Of a stretch of DNA of 64,000 nt, positions 28,078 to 37,500 are shown in pieces. Origin of the DNA: Mariniphaga sp. (lineage in GTDB: Bacteria > Bacteroidota > Bacteroidia > Bacteroidales > Prolixibacteraceae). Location: assembly GCA_025355585.1 (NCBI GenBank), contig JANXZJ010000193.1, positions 62,001 to 126,000 on the forward strand. The letters run 5' to 3'. The notes beneath the pieces are model-generated. The model did not search any database, was not told the DNA's origin, and was given only the letters and a program-made list of their open reading frames with translations. Each line of letters opens with the position of its first letter. The stretch's first letter is position 1. The translations under genes and the position numbers were made by a program.

Positions 28078-28416
28078 TTATTTGAAATTCTCTTCCACTT
28101 CAACGGCTGTTCCATACGCCAAAACTTCGGTGAGTCCACTCATCACGTCATTTGCATCGTAACGCATACCGATTATGGCATTTGCACCGAGTTCGCGTGC
28201 ATGAAGAATCATTAATTGCATGGCCTCTTCTCGGGCGTTTTCGCATAATTCGGTATATATGGTGCTTTTGCCACCAAAGATGGCCATAAACATCCCCGCC
28301 ATATTCCCCAAAACGCTGCGTGAACGGACGGTGATTCCCCGTACGAGTCCCAATTGTTTCACAATCCTGTAGCCTTCAAGTGAATTGCTTGTTGTAATCA
28401 ATGTGTTTGATTTCAT
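28078..28416 (-). CDS. YbjQ/UPF0145 family protein
   Basis: 112 residues, the usual length of this family (heavy-metal-binding domain YbjQ). Family marks: NSLEGYRI near the N-terminus, VRGITVRSRSV, REEAMQLMILHARELGANAIIGMRYD and the closing YGTAVEVE. It forms a pentameric ring in known structures; the biological role is not established. Cytoplasmic by sequence. Confidence 0.88.
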   Translation of the reverse strand: MKSNTLITTSNSLEGYRIVKQLGLVRGITVRSRSVLGNMAGMFMAIFGGKSTIYTELCENAREEAMQLMILHARELGANAIIGMRYDANDVMSGLTEVLAYGTAVEVEENFK

Positions 28417-28461
28417 TTTTGGTTATTTTAATTTGTAACGCTGAAAATATAAATCTTAAAA

Positions 28462-29754
28462 TCAATCGTCCAGCGATTGTCCGATCAGTTGACGGAACTT
28501 CCAGCCCGTGTTATCGTTCACATTTCCTTGAGTTTGCTTCATCAGTATCCCGATGATTTTCTCCTTTGGATCGGCAAAATATTGTGTGTTGAAATATCCT
28601 CCCCACTCAAATGTCCCGGCACTTCCAAGGTCTCCCAATCCCTGACCTTTTTGATCGACGACTGAAAAAGCAAGTCCGAAATATTTGCCCGTATCACCCC
28701 ATATATTGCCAATCTGGTTGCTTAGAATGGTCTGAACTGTTGTGCGGCTCAAAATTCTCACCCCGTTCAGCTCTCCTCCGTTGAGGTACATTTGCAGGAA
28801 GGTGGCGTAGTCTTTTGCTGTGCTCGACAGTCCGGCACCGCCCGAGAAGAAACTCTTTGCCCCTTTGATCGGGTAATCGGGATCATAGAAAGTTGCCGGG
28901 TAGCGTTCCCATTCCCCTTTATCATTCTTTTGCTGAACCGAAACCAGGCGGTTTGCCTTCTCATTTGGCAGGTAAAACCAGGTATCATTCATGCTAAGTG
29001 GTTCAAAAAGATGTTTCTTCAGGTACTGGTCAAATGGCATACCAGATACAATTTCAACCAGGTAACCCAATACGTCAAGTCCTTCACTGTAGGTAAATTT
29101 CTCTCCGGGATTGTGATGCAAAGGGAGCTTTGCAAGTTTTTTAACGCTCTCGGCAATTTTAATTTGCTTTTCTGTAAAAGCATCGGTCGTGCCGGCTTTA
29201 TGGTAGATCATCTTAAACCGTTCGTCTCCGTCAATAACTCCATATCCAAGACCTGAAGTGTGACTCAGCAACTGACGGATCGTGATTTCGCCCGATGCCG
29301 GAGTGGTTGTATAAGAAGTATCACTGTATTGAAAGGTTTTCAGGACTTGTGGATTCTTAAACTCCGGAATGAATTTTGAAATAGGGTCATCGAGTTTGAA
29401 TTTTCCCTCTTCCCAGAGCATCATCACAGCGGTTGAGGTAATCGCTTTACTTTGTGACGCAATCCGGAAGATATCGTCACGTTTTAAGTTGCGTCCGCTT
29501 TGGTTATCCGCTTTTCCGAATGCCTTGTAATAAACAATTTTCCCATTCCGTGTCACGAGGGCTACGATCCCCGGGACCTCACCTTTGGCAACCGCATCGG
29601 CGCACATCGTTTCAATCCGGGCCAATCGCTCAGCCGACATCCCGACACTTTCAGGCGTCCCTTCCGTCAATACCGGAGAATTCTTAATCGATTTGGTCTG
29701 AGCACTTAGTGAAAGCGCCATCCCTAATAATAAAGCAACAAACAGACTTTTCAT
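28462..29754 (-). CDS. Serine hydrolase, class C beta-lactamase / D-aminopeptidase fold
   Basis: 430 residues with a signal peptide ending at LSAQ (about residue 19). The SxxK motif is S100-Q-S-K103 in RIASQSKAITS; the second motif is YSEG in KFTYSEGLDVLGY (Tyr as general base; Asn of the usual YxN is replaced). Other family features: LLSHTSGLGYG and GGAGLSSTAKDYATF. Such enzymes in Bacteroidota are esterases, peptidases or PBP4*-like rather than true beta-lactamases. Periplasmic. The third K-T-G-like motif reads H/W-G-G (FEWGGYFNT). Confidence 0.87.
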   Translation of the reverse strand: MKSLFVALLLGMALSLSAQTKSIKNSPVLTEGTPESVGMSAERLARIETMCADAVAKGEVPGIVALVTRNGKIVYYKAFGKADNQSGRNLKRDDIFRIASQSKAITSTAVMMLWEEGKFKLDDPISKFIPEFKNPQVLKTFQYSDTSYTTTPASGEITIRQLLSHTSGLGYGVIDGDERFKMIYHKAGTTDAFTEKQIKIAESVKKLAKLPLHHNPGEKFTYSEGLDVLGYLVEIVSGMPFDQYLKKHLFEPLSMNDTWFYLPNEKANRLVSVQQKNDKGEWERYPATFYDPDYPIKGAKSFFSGGAGLSSTAKDYATFLQMYLNGGELNGVRILSRTTVQTILSNQIGNIWGDTGKYFGLAFSVVDQKGQGLGDLGSAGTFEWGGYFNTQYFADPKEKIIGILMKQTQGNVNDNTGWKFRQLIGQSLDD

Positions 29755-29819
29755 ATGTTATCAAATTATATTGGACATCATTCTTTATCGAAGACAAATT
29801 TGTAATGGTTTCGGCATAT

Positions 29820-30035
29820 CTATTGGGTTTTTTGATTCTTTCCAATCAAAAAATAGAGAATTGATCCGATAATGTTCATAAACAAAACGATCAATACCCT
29901 CATTATTTTATTATTTCCCGTGAAATCAGATCTTAAAATATCGATAAGCGCAAGAATGGGAAGTACTGCTGTAATAAAAATAACAGTCAGAAATATTAAG
30001 ATCTGAAAGGGACCAAAAATTCCAAGAAGTTCCAT
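29820..30035 (-). CDS. PLDc_N domain membrane protein
   Basis: 71 residues with two membrane helices separated by LIDILRSDF. This is the stand-alone PLDc_N (cardiolipin synthase N-terminal-like) domain; it ends in IGSILYFLIGK, as in the family, where the mark is G-x-x-x-Y. It lacks any catalytic HKD motif, so it is not itself a synthase. Role unknown. Confidence 0.82.
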   Translation of the reverse strand: MELLGIFGPFQILIFLTVIFITAVLPILALIDILRSDFTGNNKIMRVLIVLFMNIIGSILYFLIGKNQKTQ

Positions 30036-30213
30036 TTGGTTCGTTTTTTAATTTAATAGTTAGTCTTCTGTTTCAATTAACAATTACATTCATGTTCCTC
30101 GTACAACAAAAATACATAATTCATTTTCAAAGACCTATGGTTAAATTCAATAATTTTATAATTGAATATTTCACGAATATAAACCAAAAGCTGTTCTATA
30201 ACATGAAATAAAC

Positions 30214-30221
30214 TAATTTTG
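30214..30221 (+). promoter_or_regulatory. -7 box TAATTTTG immediately before the ClC start
   Basis: A perfect TAnnTTTG box ends eight bases before the ATG at 30229. With usual spacing the transcript would begin within a few bases of the ATG, giving an almost leaderless message. Confidence 0.5.
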
Positions 30222-30228
30222 CAGAGCA

Positions 30229-32004
30229 ATGGGAAAATCCGTCCAATTAATCGAAAAGATCAGAGCCTGGCGTCTAAAGCACCTTAACGAACATGAGGTA
30301 TTGCTGATTCTTAGCTTTGTAGTTGGTTTGCTCAGCGGTTTTGCAGCGATTATTCTAAAAAATCTGATTCATTTTCTTGGAACAGTATTAACCCAGAATT
30401 TCACCTCCTATTCAGAAAATTACCTCTACCTGGCATACCCAGGCATCGGAATACTAATCACGGTATTGTATGTGCGGTTCTTCGTTAAGGACGATATCGG
30501 GCACGGTATTACCAAAGTGCTGGAGTCGATTGCCAATAATAAAGGGGTGATGCGCGCCCACAACATGTTCACTTCTATCATTTCGAGTACCATTACAATC
30601 GGTTTTGGCGGATCAGTGGGAGCTGAGGCTCCGGTTGTATTAACTGGTTCATCGATCGGTTCGAATATTGCACGATCATTCAACCTGAGTTATCGCACGA
30701 TGACTGTTCTGATCGGTTGCGGGGCTGCCGGTGCAATTGCAGGTATTTTCAAGGCACCTTTGGCCGGAATGTTATTTGCAATCGAGGTACTTATGCTCGA
30801 CATGACAATGGCATCACTGCTGCCGCTGATGATCTCCGCTTCCACTTCAGCCTCCTTAGCCTATTTCTTAATGGGAAGTGCACACCATTTCGAATTTCAG
30901 ATTGACAAAGCATTTAATGTTACGAATATCCCCTGGTACATTGTTCTGGGGATTTTTTGCGGTCTATTCTCCTACCTTTTCACAAAGGGCAACCTGTACG
31001 TTGAAGGGAGGTTCCGGAAAATCAGCAATCCTTATTTAAAGGTTTTAATTGGCGGAACCATGTTAGGTATTTTCATTTTTCTTTTCCCTTCACTTTGGGG
31101 AGAGGGATATTTATCAATCGATCAGATACTCTCGGACGTTGGATCGAATATTCTGAACAATTCACTTTTTGTCGGATTTAAAGATGACAAGTTTATATTA
31201 ATCGGGATGATCCTTGTGATTATGCTGGTTAAAATTGTGGCTACAGCTGCAACCACAGGTGCCGGAGGAAGCGGCGGGATATTTGCACCTACCTTGTTCC
31301 TGGGCGGGATGGCTGGTTTTTTCATTTCCTCGATTCTTAACTTAGACGGGAACCTTGTCCCAGCCCGCAATTTTGCGTTGGCAGGAATGGCAGGAATGAT
31401 GGCAGGCGTGATGCATTCGCCCATGACAGCGATCTTCCTCATCGCCGAGATTACAGGAGGCTTCGGATTGCTGATCCCACTGATGATTACTGCGGCAACT
31501 GCTTACCTTACGATAACGCCGCTTGAACCACATTCGATTTACCATATTAGGCTTGCCCAGCGCGGCGAACTGATTACCCATAACAAAGATAAGGCTGTAC
31601 TGACGTTGCTCAAACTAAAAACAGTGATTGAGACTGATCTGTTAACAGTAAAAGTTGACAGCACATTGGGGGAATTGGTTCGGATCATCTCCAGGTCAAA
31701 ACGCAATATCTTTCCGGTGATTGATCGTGAAGAAAACTTTTGCGGTGTGGTTCTTCTCGATGATGTCAGGCAATTCATGTTTAATAAAGAGCGCTACAAT
31801 AAAACATTGGTTAAAGATCTGATGATTATGCCACCGGCTATTATTTCACTCGATGAAAAAATGGATAGCGTGATGAAGAAGTTTAATGACAGCGGTGCCT
31901 GGAATCTTCCGGTTGTCAGCGAAAAGAAGTATGTTGGTTTAATCTCGAAGTCAACCATCTTTAATGCCTATCGGTCAGAGTTGGTTCGTTTTTCGGAAGA
32001 ATAG
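30229..32004 (+). CDS. ClC-type chloride channel/antiporter with CBS domains
   Basis: 591 residues. The first ~440 are the ClC membrane domain: selectivity stretches GGSVGAEAP (about 126-134; the common GxxGPE/GREGP reads GSVGAEAP with Glu in the gate position) and GSGGIFAPTLFLGG (about 347-360, the GxFxP motif). The last ~150 residues carry two CBS domains (VDSTLGELVRIISRSKRNIFPV; MDSVMKKFNDSGAWNLPVV), which regulate transport by nucleotide binding in relatives. Inner membrane. Channel versus H+/Cl- exchanger cannot be settled from what I see. Confidence 0.9.
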   Translation: MGKSVQLIEKIRAWRLKHLNEHEVLLILSFVVGLLSGFAAIILKNLIHFLGTVLTQNFTSYSENYLYLAYPGIGILITVLYVRFFVKDDIGHGITKVLESIANNKGVMRAHNMFTSIISSTITIGFGGSVGAEAPVVLTGSSIGSNIARSFNLSYRTMTVLIGCGAAGAIAGIFKAPLAGMLFAIEVLMLDMTMASLLPLMISASTSASLAYFLMGSAHHFEFQIDKAFNVTNIPWYIVLGIFCGLFSYLFTKGNLYVEGRFRKISNPYLKVLIGGTMLGIFIFLFPSLWGEGYLSIDQILSDVGSNILNNSLFVGFKDDKFILIGMILVIMLVKIVATAATTGAGGSGGIFAPTLFLGGMAGFFISSILNLDGNLVPARNFALAGMAGMMAGVMHSPMTAIFLIAEITGGFGLLIPLMITAATAYLTITPLEPHSIYHIRLAQRGELITHNKDKAVLTLLKLKTVIETDLLTVKVDSTLGELVRIISRSKRNIFPVIDREENFCGVVLLDDVRQFMFNKERYNKTLVKDLMIMPPAIISLDEKMDSVMKKFNDSGAWNLPVVSEKKYVGLISKSTIFNAYRSELVRFSEE

Positions 32005-32079
32005 TAACAATATGAACAATCGTTGAAACTTTTAGGAACAAAGAGCGCTCCACGTCACAAAGGTTTAGCAGAGAAACAG

Positions 32080-32087
32080 TAAGTTTG
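32080..32087 (+). promoter_or_regulatory. -7 box TAAGTTTG of glyA
   Basis: A perfect TAnnTTTG box 26 bases before the glyA ATG; predicted transcript start near 32094. No convincing TTG at the -33 position. Confidence 0.5.
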
Positions 32088-32113
32088 CATTTAAATATCC
32101 AAAACATAAAAGA

Positions 32114-33394
32114 ATGAAAAGGGATACCCAGATTTTTGAGATTATAGAGAAAGAGAGACAGCGTCAGCTGCATGGTATTGAATTGATTGCCTCGGAGAAC
32201 TTTGTTTCGGAACAGGTGATGCAGGCAATGGGCTCATGTCTGACCAATAAATATGCCGAAGGCTACCCTGGACATCGTTATTATGGCGGTTGTCAGTTTG
32301 TTGACGAGTCAGAACAACTTGCCATCGACCGTTTGAAATTACTTTTTGGCGCTGAATATGCGAATGTGCAACCCCATTCGGGTGCCCAGGCGAATATGGC
32401 GGTGCTGATGACATGTTTAAAACCCGGTGATACTTTTATGGGACTTGATTTGTCGCATGGAGGTCATCTTTCACATGGGTCACCTGTTAATTCATCGGGT
32501 TTGTTATACCGTCCGGTCGCCTATTCTGTGAAAGAAGATACCGGACTTGTTGATTATGACATGATGGAAGAAGTTGCGATGAAAGAACTTCCAAAACTGA
32601 TTATTGCGGGTGCTTCGGCCTATTCACGTGAGTGGGATTATCAGCGGATGCGTAATCTTGCCGATAAAATCGGTGCCATTTTTATGGTGGATATGGCGCA
32701 TCCTGCAGGATTGATCGCTGCCGGACTGCTCGACAATCCGTTGAAATATGCACACATTGTTACTTCAACGACACATAAAACATTACGTGGCCCACGTGGT
32801 GGAATTATCCTGCTGGGCAAAGATTTTGAAAACCCATGGGGTCTTACTACGAAGAAAGGCGAGTTGAAAATGATGTCATCGCTTCTTGATTCTGCTATTT
32901 TCCCTGGAACGCAGGGTGGTCCGCTGGAACATGTGATTGCCGCTAAAGCAGTTGCTTTTGGTGAAGCACTTGCTCCGGAATATATCGAATACCAAACGCT
33001 GGTTCAGAAGAATGCAAAGGTGATGGCCAAGGCTTTTATGGACAAAGGTTACAAGGTAATTTCAGGCGGAACAGATAACCATTCGATGTTGATTGATTTG
33101 CGTACCAAATTCCCCGATCTTACAGGTAAAAAAGCAGAAAATGCATTGGTGCTGGCAGATATCACGATCAATAAAAATATGGTTCCGTTCGATTCACGTT
33201 CACCTTTCCTTACTTCCGGTTTGCGTGTCGGAACTCCGGCGATCACAACCCGCGGAATGAAAGAAAAAGACATGTCGGTTATCGTTGATCTGATCGACGA
33301 AGTTCTTCAGAATGCTGACAACGAAAATGTAATCACTGATGTACGCGGAAGGGTCAATAAAATGATGGAAGGTTTCCCAATGTTTGCGTGGTAA
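32114..33394 (+). CDS. glyA: Serine hydroxymethyltransferase
   Basis: 426 residues, full length. It interconverts serine and glycine with tetrahydrofolate, feeding one-carbon metabolism. Motifs: [11 protein letters not shown] near residue 18-28, [23 protein letters not shown], and the PLP lysine in [13 protein letters not shown] (about residue 226). A Rho-independent terminator lies just after the stop. Monocistronic in appearance. Confidence 0.97.
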   Translation: MKRDTQIFEIIEKERQRQLHGIELIASENFVSEQVMQAMGSCLTNKYAEGYPGHRYYGGCQFVDESEQLAIDRLKLLFGAEYANVQPHSGAQANMAVLMTCLKPGDTFMGLDLSHGGHLSHGSPVNSSGLLYRPVAYSVKEDTGLVDYDMMEEVAMKELPKLIIAGASAYSREWDYQRMRNLADKIGAIFMVDMAHPAGLIAAGLLDNPLKYAHIVTSTTHKTLRGPRGGIILLGKDFENPWGLTTKKGELKMMSSLLDSAIFPGTQGGPLEHVIAAKAVAFGEALAPEYIEYQTLVQKNAKVMAKAFMDKGYKVISGGTDNHSMLIDLRTKFPDLTGKKAENALVLADITINKNMVPFDSRSPFLTSGLRVGTPAITTRGMKEKDMSVIVDLIDEVLQNADNENVITDVRGRVNKMMEGFPMFAW

Positions 33395-33419
33395 AGTGTT
33401 TCATAGATTCTTTAAAATA

Positions 33420-33448
33420 TACGGGGCCGAAATTTCGGCCCCGTTTTT
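33420..33448. terminator. Rho-independent terminator after glyA
   Basis: ACGGGGCCGAAA and TTTCGGCCCCGT form a 12-base perfect stem with no separate loop bases (33421-33444), followed by TTTTT. It sits between convergent glyA and tsaD. Confidence 0.9.
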
Positions 33449-33500
33449 ATATGTGATTTCTTCTTTTTTCACTTTCTCACCATCATTCCATCTCTCAGAC

Positions 33501-34535
33501 TTATTTTAAAGAAACCCTTGAATAAGGTACGGCATCCTGAGAAGCAAATTCACCTTTAAGGTATTTATAATAGCCTGTTATTGCAATCATTGCTGCATTA
33601 TCAGTCGTGAATTTAAATGCCGGTATATGCATTTCCCAATTGTACTTTTCGGCTGCATCAAGTAAAGCCTGCCTAAGTCCTGAGTTGGCAGAAACACCAC
33701 CGGCAACAGCGATCGTTCGGATACCGGTTTCTTTGGCTGCCCGTTTTACTTTAGTCATTAAAACTTCGATGATCGTATATTGAAGCGATGCACAGATATC
33801 GGCCCTGTTTTCGTCAATGAAATTGGGGTTTTCAGCCATTCTGTCACGAATGAAATAGAGAAATGAAGTTTTTAAACCACTGAAACTGTAGTCCAATCCC
33901 GGAAGTTTGGGCTTAGCAAAAACAAATGCTTTTGGATCACCCTCTTTGGCCAGTTTATCAATCATTGGTCCGCCCGGATAGGGTAATCCGATCACCTTTG
34001 CACATTTATCGAAGGCTTCTCCGGCAGCGTCATCAATTGTTTGTCCAATTACTTCCATATCAAGATAATCACGGACAACAATGATCTGCGAGTTGCCTCC
34101 TGATACCAACAGGCACAGAAACGGGAATCCGGGTTCTTTTTTTGCAACGGATTGTTCTTTTACAAAATGTGCCAATACATGTCCCTGAAGATGATTTACC
34201 TCAATCAATGGAATTCTTTTTGCCAGCGCGAAACCTTTGGCAAATGAAGTTCCAACGAGTAACGACCCCAGTAAGCCTGGTCCACGCGTAAAAGCGACTG
34301 CCGAAATTTCATCTATTGAAATGCCCGATTTTTTTATGGCCAGATCAACCACAGGAATAATATTCTGTTGATGAGCCCGGGAGGCAAGTTCAGGTACAAC
34401 CCCACCATAGGCGATATGAACAGTTTGCCCTGAAACTTCATTGCTAAGAATCAGATTGTTGCGAATTATCGCTGCTGATGTATCATCGCATGAAGATTCA
34501 ATTCCAAGAATTATAATATCTCTGTTGTTGCCCAT
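33501..34535 (-). CDS. tsaD: tRNA N6-adenosine threonylcarbamoyltransferase
   Basis: 344 residues. TsaD transfers the threonylcarbamoyl group to A37 of ANN-decoding tRNAs together with TsaB and TsaE. Seen: GIESSCDDTSAA at the N-terminus, HQQNIIPVVDLA (metal-binding HxxH-like region), NHLQGHVLAH, SGGNSQI, GEAFDKCAKVIGLPYPGGP, and GGVSANSGLR. Full length and normal. Cytoplasmic. Confidence 0.97.
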   Translation of the reverse strand: MGNNRDIIILGIESSCDDTSAAIIRNNLILSNEVSGQTVHIAYGGVVPELASRAHQQNIIPVVDLAIKKSGISIDEISAVAFTRGPGLLGSLLVGTSFAKGFALAKRIPLIEVNHLQGHVLAHFVKEQSVAKKEPGFPFLCLLVSGGNSQIIVVRDYLDMEVIGQTIDDAAGEAFDKCAKVIGLPYPGGPMIDKLAKEGDPKAFVFAKPKLPGLDYSFSGLKTSFLYFIRDRMAENPNFIDENRADICASLQYTIIEVLMTKVKRAAKETGIRTIAVAGGVSANSGLRQALLDAAEKYNWEMHIPAFKFTTDNAAMIAITGYYKYLKGEFASQDAVPYSRVSLK

Positions 34536-34597
34536 CCTGTTAATTTATCCTATTTATTTCAATATCCGGAAATACTCTTATTACCGGACTTCAAAAA

Positions 34598-37500
34598 GTG
34601 TTACCTTGCAAAAGTAAAATCAGGTATCCTATCCGGTTCTCCGGTTGTTCTAATATAAAGGTCAAAAGTATCAAAAAAAGGTTTAATATATTACTTGTCC
34701 TAATTCTCACGCTCTCAACCTTGTTTGGCGCGGCCTACCTCACCTTTCGGTCTCCAAAAGTTCAAACATTTGTGACCCAGTGGATAATGGTGCAATTGTC
34801 ACACACTTATAAAGCCAATATTAGTGTTGGTGGGGTCGATATTTCTTTGTTCAAAAGTATTGTACTCGAAAAAGTGCTGATTGAGGACCGGAATCAGGAC
34901 ACGATGTTCTATATTGGCAGTGTCAGACTTCAAATTGAGAGTTTGGCTCTTCTCGAAAGAAGGGTTCATTTTGGAGATCTTAACTTCGAGGATTCAAAAA
35001 TCAATATCCTGAAAGATACTACGGGGTATAATTTTGATTTTCTGGCTGGATCATCTACATCAAAACCCGATACTATTCGTCCCTGGCACATCACTTTTAC
35101 GAATTTTTACTTCCTCAATTCGAAGATAAATTACAAAAACATAGATGCGAAGGATACGCTGGTGAATGGTATGAATTTTAATGATTTGGAGATTAGTAAG
35201 CTTAACCTTTCTGTGGTAAATGTGCACCAGACGGACTCGATTACAACTTTCTTTCTGGATAATGCTTCGATTTACGAAAAGTCAGGCTTTGCTATCGGAG
35301 ATTTAAGGTTTGCCGGTCGAATTGATTCAACCGGATTGGAACTCTCCAAAATGACACTTGTTTCGAACCATTCACATATTGAGGCAAATAAGATTAAAAT
35401 ATCCAGGAATAAACTTTTTGGTGTCGATTCACTTTATTCCGAAAAAAGTCAGACTTTAACAAATCGCTTTGTAATTGACAGTGACTTTAAAGAGTCAATG
35501 CTTTCATTAACTGATTTATCATATGTCATTCCCGAATTATGGGGGATGAATGAACCGATACTGTTTTCGGGTGGGATAAAAGGATCGTTGAGTAATTTAA
35601 AATTTAAGCGTATTAATTTTAAAATTGGAAGAGAAACGCAGTTGAATGCTGACCTCGAAATGCAAGGACTCCCCAATTGGAAAAACACTTTTATCTTTTT
35701 TAAATTATACAACAATACTATCAATTTCAACGATTTGGCTACTATCCGCATGCCAGACAGTGCTCCGGTGCGGTATTTAAAGATCCCGAAAGAGTTACTA
35801 AATGACGTCAGGCTAACATATCAGGGTAATTTCAGTGGTTTTCCTTCGGATTTTGTTGCTTACGGAACCCTGGATGGCAGTTTGGGTAAACTATCGACAG
35901 ATATTGCTATCCGCCCGAAGAAGTCGGGGGAGATTGATTTTAAAGGTAGTATCAAAACTTTAGCTTTTGAAGCCGGCAAATTGTTGAATTATTCACCGTT
36001 AGGGGCGGTGTCCCTCGAAATCAAAATAAATGGATCGAGATCGGAGAACAACAAATTCAACGCATTAATTGCAGGTAATATCGACAGTCTGTATTTCAAT
36101 AATTATAGGGTTGATTCAATTTATGTGAACGGTGAGGCACGTGACCGAAGTTTCGAAGGAGAATTAAAAGTCCAGGACAATAACCTTAAAATGAATTTTG
36201 CCGGGAAAGCTGATTTTTCAGGAAAGATTCCTGAATTTAACTTTACATCAACTGTCGAAAGAGCCAATCTTGTGATTCTTGGTTTCGAAAAGGATCGAAA
36301 AGTAGCAGATCTTAAATTAAATGTTAGCGCAAATTTTACAGGCGATCATATTGATAATGTTAACGGACAAATTGACCTTCAGAATTTTAAATTTGTCAGG
36401 GATAAAAAGACTCTCGATATTCACAACCTCACCCTTAAAACTTCGAATAGTATTGATAAAAACAATATTACACTCAGATCGGATATTGCTGACGTAACGA
36501 TTGACGGGAAATACCTTTTTGGAGAATTGGATCTCACCATCAGTGATTATCTTAAATATTTTCTGCCATCGGCCAAACTGCCTTTTTCGGATCGGCCGTC
36601 AACTGGTAAAAATGAATTTAAATTTGATATTAATATAAAAAAGGCGGAAGAGCTTGGTGCGTTTTTTATACCAGGATTACATGTTAAATCTCCTGTGATT
36701 CTCGTCGGTAACATTAACTCCGAAGAGAAAACACTATCTCTGGAAGGATCTGTAGATGAATTGCTTTTCAATCAATATCAGGTTAGAGGTTTAAATATCA
36801 ATTCAAGAAATATCGGAAATAAATGGTTGATCAGAATTGGATCGAAAGATGCGGTGCTTGGCGGAAATCTGATATTTGAGAATTTTTCAATTAATAACTC
36901 TCTTGTAAGTGACAGCCTCAGTACTGCTATTACCTGGAACAATAATTCTGTTCCGACCTCCAGCGGCAAAGTTGATTTTACGGGCATATTTTCAAGGAAT
37001 AATGAGGGAAAGAGTCTTGCAGACTTTTATCTTAGACCATCCAAAATCTGGGTAGCCGATTCATTATGGCAAATTGAAAAGAGTCACCTGCATATCGATA
37101 CTACTTCAATCGCCATCGATAACTTTAATATCCATCATAACAAGGAACGTTTCAAAGTCTTCGGGAAAGTTACAGACAACACTTTCGATAAAATAAATGT
37201 TGAATTTAATAATGTTAAGCTTAGTAATATTGATTTGCTGGTTGGCGAAGAGATTGGGATCTTTGGTGAATTAAATGGAATAGTTTCTGTAGCTGATCCT
37301 TACAATTCATTTTATCTCACCAGCCAGCTCAAAGTATCGGACTTTACCTACCTTGAAAAGAACTTTGGAGGTATATTGCTTGATAATACCTGGGATCAGG
37401 GACGGCAACAGTTAAACTCTTCGTTGGTTCTAATGAAAGATTCAAAGCCTGGTTTGGAAATAAAAGGTTATTACAAACCCAAAAGCGATAGTATTGATTA

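Noticed and set aside
28462-29754. Antibiotic-resistance beta-lactamase
   Set aside because: The SxxK motif is present but the second motif is YSEG and the remaining features fit the broad serine hydrolase group, not a true AmpC enzyme.
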